Shown here in pieces: positions 24,366 through 36,599 of a DNA stretch of 64,000 bases. The position numbers were made by a program, and so were the translations under genes. Numbering within the stretch: position 1 is the first letter of the stretch; the number at the start of each line of letters is the position of its first letter. The DNA is from Moringa oleifera (lineage: Eukaryota > Streptophyta > Magnoliopsida > Brassicales > Moringaceae): contig JAJFZO010000609.1 in assembly GCA_021397835.1 (NCBI GenBank), forward strand, positions 1,366,501-1,430,500. Reading direction: 5' to 3'. Below the pieces are notes generated by a model, which made no database searches, had not been told where the DNA came from, and was given only the letters and a program-made list of their open reading frames with translations.

Positions 24366-24882
24366 TTGGATAAAAATTTCATAAAACTTTGATGTTTATC
24401 TTAAGTTATTAATCAAATCCTTATATTTAAAAAACAACAAATTAAACTATTTATCAATTTGTTTTAAATTAAATTTTATTAAAAAAAATAAAAATTGAAT
24501 ACATTCAAAATAAAGATCTTATACAATTGAATTTTATCTTGAAAATTTTCACATCTTCACAAACAATTTTATAATTTTTTAAATAATTATACTATTTTAA
24601 AGAATTTTTAACATAAATTTTTTTAAAAATATTTTTAATACTCGAAAACTTATGAAACTTTTTTTACCAATAGTTTTAATATTTTTTTTTGCATCTTCAG
24701 AAAATTTCAAGTTATTTGAATATTCATTGTATAAAATTTTTTATTTGAATATTCTGATTTTTAAACTTATTTGATAAAATTCAATTAAAATATAATTAAT
24801 AAATCAATGTTCGATTTATCATTTTTTAAACATAAAAATTAAAAAATTTAATTGATAACATATTTATAAGACCTTTACCTTG
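24366..24882. mobile_element. Fold-back (MITE-like) element, copy 2
   Basis: The left end (TTCATAAAACTTTGATGTTT, ATCTTAAGTTATTAATCAAAT) and the right end (AATTGATAACATATTTATAAG, then ACCTTTACCTTG) are imperfect reverse complements. It has the same left-arm word order as the copies at 16270, 49580 and 51774: CATAAAA, TGTTTAT, AATCAAAT, AAATTAAA. It has no coding capacity and lies about 220 bases from the solo LTR. Confidence 0.7.
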
Positions 24883-25099
24883 AAATTTTTTACTTGATTA
24901 TGTCTAATTTTTTTTATTTTTTGATTAAATTTAAATTGAATTAAATTAAAATTTTAAATATAAAATTAAAAAGTTTTGATGTTTAAATTAAAATTTGAAT
25001 AAATTTCAATTTTTTTTTATATTGATCCTAAAATATTTTATAATTTTCTTACTTTAGACAATTTTTTCGGTAAAATATTTTATAATTTCACTATACACA

Positions 25100-26480
25100 G
25101 GATAACTACAATTGTGTAAATGATACTAGGGTTAGTTGGCCCATGATGGATTCCAAAATCTTTCCATAAAAAGAATGGAAATCCCCAAAGGACATATTCA
25201 TAACAAATAATGTTCTTTGAAGACCCACTGAAGCAGGTATGTATTAAAACAAGATATTGATAAAATCATCAGGAATTTCTCAAAGAAAAGGTAAAAATCA
25301 AATATTAGAAGCACACAAGAAAAGGAAGATGCTTTTCTTTCACCAGTACATCAACCATGAAAGATCAATTCAACTAAGCAAGCTAAAGTGCAACCTATTT
25401 TATCCTAATTTCAAGGAAGGAAAAACAGAAAAGGAAAAAACAGAACTTCAACAGCTGTGCATCTGCCACCAAGATAACATGAAGGCCAAAATATTTTATC
25501 CATTATGTTATCTCCCAATAACATAGCCAACGAGTTAAAAGGAAAAGAAAAAAGAAAAAGAACAATGTCCTGTCTTAAAGTAGATTGTGCATCTCTACAA
25601 ATATTAGGCAAAACAGAGTGCAGAGAACAGAACATTCACATGTTAATTGTAAAATAAATCCACAGCACAATGTCAAGAGATAAGTAATTACCCTTTGGTC
25701 AACGTAATGCAGGAGGAGGCACTCTTCTCCAGATTCTTTTTCAAAACAGTCTTTGCCAGAAAAAGAATTCTACAGCCCAACAGTACTATCAAACAACAAA
25801 GCAATGCAAAAGCTTAGGTCCTTTTAATTCCCACAACAAACCCTAAGACACTTCCCCAAATGCAATTTTCAGGAATCCAAGAACAAAATCAATTAACCAT
25901 TTCCAACCCTGCATCTTTTGAATCATCAAATTCCCACAATGTGACTCCGAGAATAGCCATCTTTGACTACACATATTCATGTCATCAAATTTCACAAAAC
26001 AAAAATAATATCTTTAAAAGATATTCACACAGCAATAACACGTTGATTGGCAAGTCAACAACATATTGCATTCTGGACCAGTTTGAAATTCAACAGAACA
26101 CTAGTAGATTCATAAAAGAGTTTCGCTTGAAGTTCATCGTTGGGCTGGATAATTTCTTGTGGTAAAGAATTCTATAGAATGTACACATAGTTGCTCTAAG
26201 ATAGTGAAGAGAAAATACAAATGGGTACATAAGCAACTAATGAAACAGAATACTTGAATAGATGATCTGTTCAATAGTTTATACATATTTATATCATTAT
26301 CTTTACCTTATTTTGATTGGTCCTTGGTATTGTTAAACATTGATAAGTCATCTTCTCCTTGTATACCTAAAACCAGAAGTCAAGAAAAGTGGGTAAAAAT
26401 TAAACATTTTGCATGCAATGCATTCAAGAGGTCAAGAAGCACTTGCACAGGATGAAGGAAAAATCGCAACTCAAAAATAT
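25100..26480. other. Intergenic region with an exon-like fragment on the minus strand
   Basis: Base composition is nearer to gene-space. On the minus strand at about 26380-26311 there is TTTTAG, then about 58 bases (frame reading GIQGEDDLSMFNNTKDQSK), then GTAAAG, resembling a small exon with acceptor and donor. Frames at 25257-25526 and 25860-26165 (plus) show no known domain. I do not recognise a gene; it may be a non-coding transcript or the relic of a split gene. Confidence 0.3.
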
Positions 26481-27600
26481 TCAACATTGGTAATTTGAAG
26501 TTCTTAATCAGTCTTGGCTAATCTTGGAATTAAGTGACTATTTTTGGGGAAATCTTAATCAAAGTTTACAAGATTATGTTTCTTGGTATTCCACAACATC
26601 ATTACCAACATTCCACAACATCATTAGATGTCTAAGGTGTCTACATCACCCTTTGGTTGGTTGTTGTTAAACTGATATAAATATATAAAAGAAATTGATA
26701 CAAAACCAGGAAATCCCTATTGGATAAAGTAATATGCCTCCATTTAAGGGACAAGTAACCACATACAGTTTGATCCTTATCATAACGAAGAACATCCAAT
26801 AAAAAAAAACCAATAAGACAGCTAAAATTCTTTTTTTGGCAAGAAAAGCCTGCCACCTCCTTAGATGACATTGAAAAAAGGACATCTCCTCCATGAAGTC
26901 ATAGAGAACTCTGATTCATATCCTTTTTTGTTTTTTTTTTTTAAAAACAAAAAGCTTTAGGGCTAAAGGTGAAGTGCAGATTTGGTTAATTAACAATTTT
27001 TTTTTATAAATTCAAATTTTTGATGCTTTATTGAATCTAGATCATTTAATTATGAGTTTGATCAGTTTAGGAGTTTGCATCTAGATCATTGATTGCAACA
27101 TTAAGAAAGTGACTTAAACTACATAATCTTGAATATCTCTTTTAAGTTAGAATGGTAAATGTATGAGCCTTTACTGTGAGATATTAGTTGGTTTGGCTCT
27201 TGTTTTTCAAGTTCTTAATGGTCATATTATTTTAGAGATCAATTGCAATCTAGGTATAAATAATTCAATTAGAGGGATCAACTACTGAATCATATTTGAA
27301 GAAACTAAGGCATATATTTGACCAAATGTATAACAATAAGATCATTATTGTGAAATCCAGGGTTCAGGGTTCATTAATTTGCATTCTAACCTTAATAGGA
27401 TAATTTGGGAGGATTCTAATATTGTTTATGTTACTTTCACTAATTATATTCAATTGGTACTCATTAATTTCATTTTTTCTTCTTAATTTTTCTCTTTGAA
27501 ATTGTATTTTCATTATTCCAAAATACAAATTTAGAATTGAGAGGACATCTCCTATTTGTTTGTTGTACTATCAATTGATTCATACACTTGTGCGTTTTTT
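26480..27600. repeat. Large direct duplication, copy 1
   Basis: Blocks recur about 2.6-2.8 kb to the right in the same order and orientation. AATCTTGG..TAA..GACT at 26515 matches 29150, ATTCCACAA at 26590 matches 29227, AAGGGACAAGTAA at 26746 matches 29389, TTTGCATCTAGAT at 27074 matches 29861, and TTTATTAATTTGCAT-type sequence at 27365 matches 30140. Divergence is high, with many small gaps. No open frame is conserved between the two, so this looks like a non-coding segment or an old element. Confidence 0.7.
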
Positions 27601-29115
27601 TAAAATTATGTTTTCAGGTTGTCAAATTAGTAAGTCTGAAACTTACAATACAAGTTTTACATACCATTGTAAAGAATTAATTGTTTCAGCAGTTCAAATT
27701 GTAAATAATGACAATAATTAAATAATAAAATCAGCTTTTGAATGATGATTTGCAATTTTAAAGAAAAATAATGAAGAAAACGAACTTATGAAATAAGGAT
27801 TGTACATAATTTATGATGATGAACATGTTAGAACTTCAAAGTTCAGTATTAGTCATGTTATTCATGTTATAATTGCAAATAACAAACCCTAAGTTTCACA
27901 ACAACCTCCTATACATATACTCATAGCCCAAACATGTTCTCCAATTTCTTCAAATAAGATCCTGCAATTGGTTCCTAATTGAATCAACTATACCTATTAT
28001 GCAATTAATCATTGATTTAGGACAACTTGACAACTAAACATGCATAAAAAAATTTTACAAACAAGAGAAACCAATGAAGTATATAGACCTAGAATCATAC
28101 ATTCACCATTTAAATTCACAAAATAAATCCAAGATCATGTAATCTATACTAATTTTGCAACAACCCCTAAAGTGATCAAATTGAAGAATCTAATCATGAA
28201 GATTTCAATAAAGATTAATGTTTCAAATTTATCAAGAAATGAAAAAGAAATAAGTAATTAGAAAGCATCCTTGAACATTTGTAATCATACCAGGGTTTCA
28301 TCCTCAACCCTAACAACTAATAAACAAGCCTATCATAATCTTAGAAATCATAAATTACATAGAAGAATGAGAAAAAAAGAAGGAAAACCTCGAATTCTGA
28401 AAATATGAGATCTTCCACACCAATTGTTGAATTCTTCAAGTTTCTAAAATAATAAATTTAGGATGTGAGAGTGAAGTCTTTATATGAGGAAGACTTCCTT
28501 GACCTTGAGGAGGTATTAGGACTTCTTGCATGCTTTCCATGAATTTAGAGGCTTTATCCCTTTATTTTCTCAAATGGATAAGGTTTCTTAGGATAAGAAT
28601 TAAATTACATGTGATTAGTTATTCGTTCAATTAAAAGATACTAATCTTATATATCAAGAACTCCTTAGTTGGAGAGTCTTTCCTCTATGTTGGTTTTTGT
28701 TTTCTTTGATAATGTGGCACTATTTAACACACAACCAATGACTAAAAAATGACATGGATACCTTGTACATGTGAATGATCTTGTGGATTCCCAAGAAACA
28801 GAATCTTACATGCTTTCATACAGCTTTCACCTAAACAGTTGATTTGCCCCAGAATTAGCCAAGATTGCTCTAGAATCTTCAAGAACCAAGACTGAATCTT
28901 GTTAAGTTGGAACTTTTCCTTAAGCTTATACTTTTGTTCCTTGACCTCTTGAAAGTACTGAATACTAGAAAACACCTGCATTGTCTTTACTTTTGGTTTT
29001 CAGCCTGCAAAGAAAAAATAACTTACGAATGCTTAATATAACCAACAACGAACCAACTTAGTAACTTTTCATACATTTTTCTTTAGAGAATACAACTTTA
29101 AGCATTAAGTGAATC
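27600..29115. other. Spacer between the two duplicated blocks
   Basis: A/T-rich sequence of moderate complexity. A minus-strand frame of 79 codons (28981-28742) has no known motif. I see no gene. Confidence 0.55.
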
Positions 29116-29119
29116 CATC

Positions 29120-30400
29120 ACTAATTACGACAAGTTGATAAACTTTGCCAATCTTGGCCTAACTTAGACTAAATGACTCTTTTGGAAGAAATCATTATTA
29201 AAGTATGTAGATTTCATTTCTTTGCATTCCACAATATTATTTACATGGCCATTGTGTCCATATCCCTTTTTAGTTGTGGGTTGTATGTTATATTACTGTC
29301 ACATCATAACGATACAAATCAGCATAAAAGAAAAAGTTAATGCCATTTGAGGAGATCCTTTTTGGATGAGGTTAATATCTCTAAATTTAAGGGACAAGTA
29401 ATCACTTACAAACAATATCTAATAAGAAAATAAACTGATGAAGCTTCAAGAATTTTGGTTTAAGCATTAAAAGCATGTTAGCTTCCTTAAAAAGTCATAA
29501 TCCTATATGGAAAAAGGAAGACCTCCAAATGTCTCCTCAGTATAGTGACCTCTCATTCACATCCTAAACATATGTTTTTTCGAAAGAACTTGAAGAAATT
29601 AGCAAATGATGTGGAAGCTCTCCTCTCCCCCAAAATTTGAATCGTTCTTTGCTTCCTTATTTTTTATTTGATTTATAATTTCTAAAATATGATGTCTAAT
29701 TTCTTAGTTATTAGCACTAAGGAGAAGCACTGATCTAACTATTCATACTTATGAGTACTTTTGTAATTAATTAAAATCTTGGTTTTCTTGATAGATTCAA
29801 ATTTTCTATATATCTTTGAATCTTGATGATTTAATTCTTCAGTACAATCACCTTAAGTTTTTGCATCTAGATTATTTGTTGCAAGACTGGAGTAGCCAAC
29901 TGAACCATATGATCTTGATGCTTCTTAGGAATTTAAATGGTGTATATATATTATTCTAGGCATAAGGACTATAATTTGCTCAGTTTTTCTTGCTTTTCAC
30001 ATTCTTGATGCATGCTTGGTGGTTAAAATATCCTATTCTTTTGATTCAATCAGCCACCAACTGTCAAATCGTATTTGAAAAACTAGGTCATATGCCTATG
30101 CCAAGAATATATAAACTAGAGGTCCATATTGTGAAAGGTTTATTAATTTGCATTTATAACATGGATGAGATGATTACTGGTGCATTCAGAAGTTCTAGCA
30201 TATTTATCATCATTGCTTGTGCACAAGTTTTGGTTGATACTTAATAATTTCATTTTCTTCACTGTTTCTCCTTAAAGTTGTATTTTCATCATTACAACAT
30301 ATTTAAATTCTTTAGGACAGTCCATCAATACTTTTATTTAAGTTGTTTATCAATCTCTGTGGGACAATATCTCACATTTCGTTGCTATGCACTTGTGAGT
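29120..30400. repeat. Large direct duplication, copy 2
   Basis: This is the partner of 26480-27600, with the landmarks given there. An 84-codon open frame (29990-30244) is not shared with the other copy and is probably chance. Confidence 0.7.
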
Positions 30401-31670
30401 TAACTTGAGTTTTTTAATTGACACATAGGAAGCATTAAAACTTACATAACAAGAAATTAAATAGGAAAAAAAAATAATGAAGTAAAGGAACAAATGAAAA
30501 AAAGAAAAAAAGGTTACTACAAACAATGCAATTGATTGGATCTTTACTTACCTTTGAGCTCTTCGATTTTAAGCAAAATATTTTCTAGCGGTGGCCTTTC
30601 TCATATGTCTCCAAGCTGCAAAGTCAAGAACCAGGGCAAAGAGACAAGTGAGGAAGAGGTAGCACAAAAAGGACTAAGAAGACATTAGAGTTCATATTGC
30701 AATTAGATTCACATTTGAAACAAAAATAAAACTAAGGTGCAAATACAAAGATCATCAGTTTTATCTTTTTTTTGGTTCTTTTGACATAGATTGTCAGATT
30801 GAAGTGTATTTATTTAAATTCAAACTCATCCTAGCCCTCCCAAGTTATCTCTCATAAGAGAGCTCACTGAAAATTAAATCTTAAGCAGTGTTGTCACTAA
30901 ATGCATCAAAGTCAATCAGCAAAGTACCTAATGATCACTTCCTGTGATGGATTTCAAATATAACCTGACAAAAGCAACTGTATGTCAACTATTCTCGTAA
31001 ATAAACAAAAGAGAGAAAGGGGCAAAAGAATCAGAGCAGCACAAGTAATGTAAACAAATGGGGAAAAAGTTTATCACAAAGAAAGAAAAGGATACATTCA
31101 GTGCTTCAGGCAAACATAACAGATACTATATGCTCCAGCTGAAGTGGGAAGACAATATAGAGGAAGACTAATTTTTAATTTATGCAACGACTTTGTAATT
31201 ACACCCGTAAGAAATTTGATTATTCTAAATTCAATAAACAAGCCAATCCACCCACATGCTATCACCTTTAGAATATGATATTGAATAGCTAATAGATACC
31301 ACCCAAATACAATAAGATGAGACCCTTTGTAAAGAATGAAGGAAATTTTAACTTCTAGTATTCTGAAAAGTTCCACCTGAAAAAACAAGCCTTATACTCC
31401 TATTCATTGTCACAAAATGAACAAATTTTCTATGCATGAAACACGTAGGAGATAACAGTTCAGCTGTTTCACCTTAGAGTAGTATACATTAAAAAGAAGT
31501 GATGGACAAAAAGAGTTTGCAAAGGCTTTAGTACTGTTAGACTCCATATATAATTGGTTGACCAGCAAAGAATTAGCAAACTAGTTTCCCAATTCACCAA
31601 CCTGACAATGAAAATCTGCCGACATGTTTTCCATATGCTTATAAGATTAATGACCAAACATCAATTTTCG
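30400..31670. other. 3' flank of the PPR gene, with an exon-like fragment
   Basis: On the minus strand at about 30617-30551, TTTGCAG is followed by a frame that has one stop and then reads ERPPLENILLKIEELK, ending at GTAAGT. Splice-like borders on both sides suggest a real or former exon. No protein family is recognised. The minus-strand frames at 31388-31098 and 31657-31469 show no domain. Confidence 0.35.
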
Positions 31671-31675
31671 CACCA

Positions 31676-34261
31676 CTAAATACAGTCAACTTTTGGAATG
31701 TAGCCTTCCCTCTTCATATCCTCAATCAGCAAATTAAGCACTTCATAAATATCTGTTGAATAATGATGCAGATCATCACCAGCATGAAATTCATGAAGCC
31801 GCGCTTCAATCTCAATCCAGCTACAACCTGGTGTCTTACTGACACCCCTTATTTTCATCAAAGCCCTCATCTTTGCTGAGTCATCCCACCTTCTCAATTT
31901 TGCAAATATCTTTGATGAGATAATATAGTTTCCAGAATTAGAAGGCTCCATCTCCAAAAGCAGTTGCATCACCTGCTCACTTAAATCTACATGCTTGCAT
32001 TTCTGACAGGCACCAAGCAGTGCTCCTAAGGTAATTTCATCTGGTTTTCCAGGCATTTTCTCAATGATATTCCAAGCTTCCTGCAGATGTCCTGCACGTG
32101 CCAAAAGATCAACCATGCAAGAGTAATGCTCAATTTTTGGGATTAACCCAAATGATGAACTCATCTGATCAAACAATTGGTGGCCCTCATCAACCAGTCC
32201 AGCATGCACACATGCAGAAAGTGCACCAACAAATGTGATGTCATTTGGGTGAGCAGCCCCACCCTCCTTTGTCATGCGCTTAAATAGTGATAAAGCCTCC
32301 TTGGCTTGCCCATGAAAAGCAAGGGCACAGATCATAGCATTCCAAGAGACCTCATTCTTCTTAGGCATGTATTCAAAAACTCTTAGTGCATGGTCTAAAC
32401 TCCCACACTTTGCATACATGTCAACTAAGGCAGTGGCAACAAAAATATCATGCTGAAATCCCCTTTCTGATGCATAAATCTCAACCCACTTGCCCAAATC
32501 AAGGGCCCCAATTGAAGCACATGCAGACAATACTCCAACCAACGTGATTTTATTTATGTCAATTCCTGCATCCTTCATGTGATGAAACAGCAGGATCGCT
32601 TCGTCTGACATTCCATTTTGTGCGTATCTGTGGCAGATCAGAAATATAGCTAACAATAAACACAACTACTTCATCTAAGAAAAAACAATTTATAAATAAA
32701 CAAAAAATGGACATACATAACCCACTAAAGAGAAGGAATTACTTTGACCAAAATTCAATGTACACTTATTTGTGAATAGGTCAAACCAAATCTCACATGA
32801 CCATACCAAATTACCTCTTTGGATCTGAAGTTAAGCCCTAGAATGCACCCCTAAAACAAGAGGAAGAAAGAGATGAAAATCACAGATGGCTTTTTTCCTT
32901 CTTATAACTCTAAATTAAGCACATATTTATTCTTGTTGCTTTTAAAAGTAACTCTAAGATTTATGTTTAACTTAGTTTTGCAGTTTCCAAAGAATTATTT
33001 CAAAGTATTTTGTCAGACTTAGTTTTTTTTCCTCATAAACCAGTAGATAGGAAACTTAATTGCAAATCAGATAATGAATTTGCAATATATCAATAAAATG
33101 AACAAGATAATTTGAGTGGCAGGTAATCTCACAGTTCTAACAAGAAACATTCAGTCTTAGTCAAATGGTTCTCTCTACAAAGATTCTCCTGTAATTTATC
33201 ATATTAAAGCTTATAGGGTTAGCATAAGGTACATGTAGATAATCCAACTACACATTGGAAGAACCAAACTTCCTCCAGAGATCGCCCTTAGGGAAAGAAT
33301 CCATATTGCAGATAGCAGAGGAACTAAACTACAAAAGATATTCTCACCCTGTGATCATGGCATTCCAGGTGATCACATCCTTCTTCCTCATTTGTTCAAA
33401 GACTCTCCTTGCTGACATCAAATCTCCACACTTCCCATACATAGCAATCAATGCAGACCCCACAAACGAGTTTACCTCCATCTTCTTCGCCACAATAAAA
33501 TCCTCGATGGACCTTCCCAAAGTCATTTCCCCCAAGTCGCCACATGCCCCAAGAACGCTAACTAATGTAATCTCACTAGGTTCAAGCCCCTGTTCTCTCA
33601 TCCTTCCAAATAAAGCCACCGCATCATTGGCATAACCCATCTGCGAGTACCCAGAAATCATTGAATTCCAGGAAACCAAGTCTCTGTCAGTGATTTCATC
33701 GAACACCTTGCGGGCACAGCCCAACACGAGACACCTTGAGTACATTGTAATCAACGAGTGATTAATATGACCATCCCTATCTAACCCAACTTTAAGCACC
33801 GAAGCATGACCTGCTCTACCATGAAGCAGCGCTGAAAGATTCGCGCACGAGATAAACAAAAACGGGTACGTGAAATTATTCGGTTTTAAACCGAAACATT
33901 TCATTTGATAGTAGAACTCAAGAGTGGTGGAGTACTTTTTCCATGCAGTGGTTAGGCCACGGATCATGACATTGAAAGCATAATCGTCGGGTTCCAGCAT
34001 ATGGGAGAATAGAAGGGAGGCATACGTGAAGTTTTTGAGGTCAACGGCTTTGGAGAGAAGGAAGTTTGGCTTTTGTACTGAGTTTACAAGCATTTGGGTG
34101 TGGATTTGTTGCAGTGTTATCGTCAACGTACATTTCTTCAAGAGGAACAGCAGATTCTCAGTTACAGGTTGTGGCCTTTGTTGAAGATGTTGTAGTGAAT
34201 GGGTCTTCAAATGAGTGAGATGGCGGGAAACAAAGTGTGCAGACTCTTTACTTTTTAGCAT
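31676..34261 (-). CDS. Pentatricopeptide repeat protein, PLS class, E subgroup
   Basis: Two exons, 34261-33348 and 32627-31676, flank a 720-bp GT-AG intron. Joining them restores ITGYAQNG, a standard PPR junction, and gives 621 residues. PPR motifs run from about residue 70 to 500 (for example DRDLVSWNSMISGYSQMGYA, KDVITWNAMITGYAQNG, KNEVSWNAMICALAFHGQA). They are followed by the E/E+ tail (GVSKTPGCSWIEIEARLHEF), with no C-terminal DYW deaminase. PLS-class PPR proteins bind single-stranded RNA in mitochondria or plastids, mostly to guide C-to-U editing; E-type members rely on a separate deaminase. The sequence resembles the Arabidopsis At2g34400 type. The N-terminus (MLKSKESAHFVSRHL) is basic and could be a mitochondrial presequence. 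Most PLS genes lack introns, so the intron inside a repeat is worth noting. No frameshift is seen. Confidence 0.92.
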
Positions 34262-34269
34262 TGCTTGTT

Positions 34270-35640
34270 CACCACAGAGGAGAGTGGAAACAGAGCCAAG
34301 CTTACATAACTAAAACGTTCTTGGTGCAGCTTGTCCTCCAAGTTCCAACTCCTTAGTTAGGAATCAGAAATGAGGAAGAACATTCAGCTACTTACGTTCC
34401 TTCTTAACAATGAAAAAGGACCAAACTTTCTTGCCTTCTTAGTTTTTTTTTTTTTCCTTGTTACAATTTTAAATTTAATTACATTCCATGGTTAAGTTTC
34501 AAATTTATTTTTTTCTTTCTTTATATTTTTTAATAAAATAAATTTAACTTAAACTTTTATAGTTTTTATTTATTTACTACTCTGTAATTAGTAATGTTTT
34601 AAGTCTTTAATAATAATATACTAGCAATGATAGCTTTTTTTAATCAATTTTTTTTTTTTATATCCATAGCTTTTAATCAGTAATTGGTTTTATTTTAATT
34701 AGAATGAAATATAAACTATCCATGTTTTTTCTTTTATGCCATTAGAACTTCAAATCGAATTAGAAATTTTTGATTATTTTTAAATTAATTTAAAATAAAT
34801 AAAATTGATAATTTATAGTTTTAAATTTACCAAGTTTGATTTTGATAAATATAAATTCAATTATCATAAACTCTTACATTATCACAAACAAATTAACAGA
34901 GAACCATGTTCAATAAAATATGCACTTTCTTCAACTATTCTTAGTTTATTAAAATTCTTACATTTCACTTCCAGCTCTCAATGTTACTCAAACATTGAAG
35001 AGTTTATTTGTGGAGTTAACTTTAATATTTATTTATTTTTCAGATTTATTGCTTGTAAAAGACAACATTTCCATTTCTTTTTTTTAGGTATTTTCTGAAA
35101 TAATCAATTTTTTTAACAATGAAGAAATGTATATATTAATAAATTCACTTGATACAATAAATTTTAAAATAAATATTATTTAATTTTTTTTTAAAAAAAT
35201 TAATTTTAAAATTTAATATATATTCAATATATTTTAATAAATTAATTATAATTAAATTAAATTTTTCGTTAATTGATTTTCAACAATGTTAACTAAATTT
35301 AAAGATTTTACGAGGATGAAAATAACATTTTAAAAGTAAGCTCGCCTTTATAACCAAACCTTCCCTCTCAATCCTCCTTTCTCTAAAATGAAACTAATTT
35401 AATTTGTGTGTAAGGGCTCAAATATTTTCAAGCTTTCCCAATCACCATCAAATCTTAAATCCTTTTCTCAAATTATATGTTTCCTCCTAAGCATATGAAG
35501 TTTTTAATTTTGTTTGCATTTGATCAAGTAACTTCTTAATTTTCAATCCTTTTAGTCTCGATTCGTCTTGAATTTTTATTGATAGTTATTTCAATTTATA
35601 TAAGAATTTCTCTCGCATTTCTATTGGATGTTAAGAATTG
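34270..35640. other. 5' flank of the PPR gene and AT-rich spacer
   Basis: Positions 34262-34450 would hold the PPR promoter and 5' UTR; I see no clear TATA box. The rest is A/T-rich with chance frames such as 34805-35098. No repeat shared with other parts of the window was noticed. Confidence 0.5.
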
Positions 35641-35657
35641 TTGAATTTTAAAAAAAA

Positions 35658-36528
35658 CAAAAATAAAAATGATGCTATTAATTTTTTGTTAGGTTGAGTA
35701 GCATTCTAGATTGTTCTCTTTAAGATATTTCATGGCTATATTCTTTATATGCAGTAGTATATAATTCTGTCATCTTAGAATAAAACAACCCATAGTAATT
35801 TGTCTTGAATTATCAAAAATATTTATGCCTTCAAATGTTGCTAGAAATCCAAAAAAAGAGCTACTGGGAGATAGTAAAGAGCCATGAGGAGAGCTACGAG
35901 AAAGCTACTAAGACAAAGTTGTTACTTAGGTTATATTATGTGAGAGGTAAGACACCTCTTTATATAGAAGAGGCTAGTGAGAGACCTATAGGAAGATGAA
36001 AGCATGAGTGTCACATGGAAGACATGCGAAGGGTGGCCATGTGGGTGGGCAGACGTCTAATATGCCAAATTATAAGAAGACTTGTTCTCTAATGATCAGG
36101 TCAAGCGACATGGCTTGTAGATTCGACGGGTGTGCTGGTGGGCCCTGTTGGGTAAAAATACCTAATGATAGGTTTGGTCTCTTACGAATCCAGTCTTTCT
36201 CTATACAATTTTAAAAAATAAATAAAAGTTTTTAATTTCAAAAAATTAAAGTGTTGCTTGATCTGGACTCGAACTAGACCTCGACATGGTCAACTGATCG
36301 GATAGGCGATGAAGGCGACGGTATGCATGTGTAGTGGACTTACATGGGTCTATCTTTTCCTTCTTTTACAAAATTAGGATACCTTTTGGGGCTCAAACCC
36401 ATTTAAATCTTCACATTTTATATATATCTCCCACGAGTTGTATATTTTAGAGTCATAAGAGGAGGGTACATAAAGCACCTTTATTTCATATTTCAAACTA
36501 ATTTTTAGATTTATTTATTTTTTTAATA
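35658..36528 (-). repeat. Copia 3' LTR
   Basis: On the minus strand it starts TATTAAAAAAA (the other copy starts TGTTAAAAAAA) next to the polypurine tract. It matches 40698-41679 with many substitutions and a few gaps, which points to an old insertion. Confidence 0.8.
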
Positions 36529-36540
36529 ATCTCCCACTTG
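36528..36540 (-). other. Polypurine tract of the copia element
   Basis: The minus strand reads CAAGTGGGAGAT immediately before the 3' LTR. This is the normal position and wording of the plus-strand primer in plant copia elements. Confidence 0.75.
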
Positions 36541-36599
36541 AATTTTAAAATGGTTTTCATCAAGTAAGTATCAACAATTATAAGATTATGCATAAGCAA

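Noticed and set aside
26641..26894. Two overlapping minus-strand frames of about 75 codons
   Set aside because: Not conserved in the duplicated copy at 29120-30400 and without motif.
33255..33635. 126-codon plus-strand frame over the PPR gene
   Set aside because: Antisense shadow of PPR exon 1.
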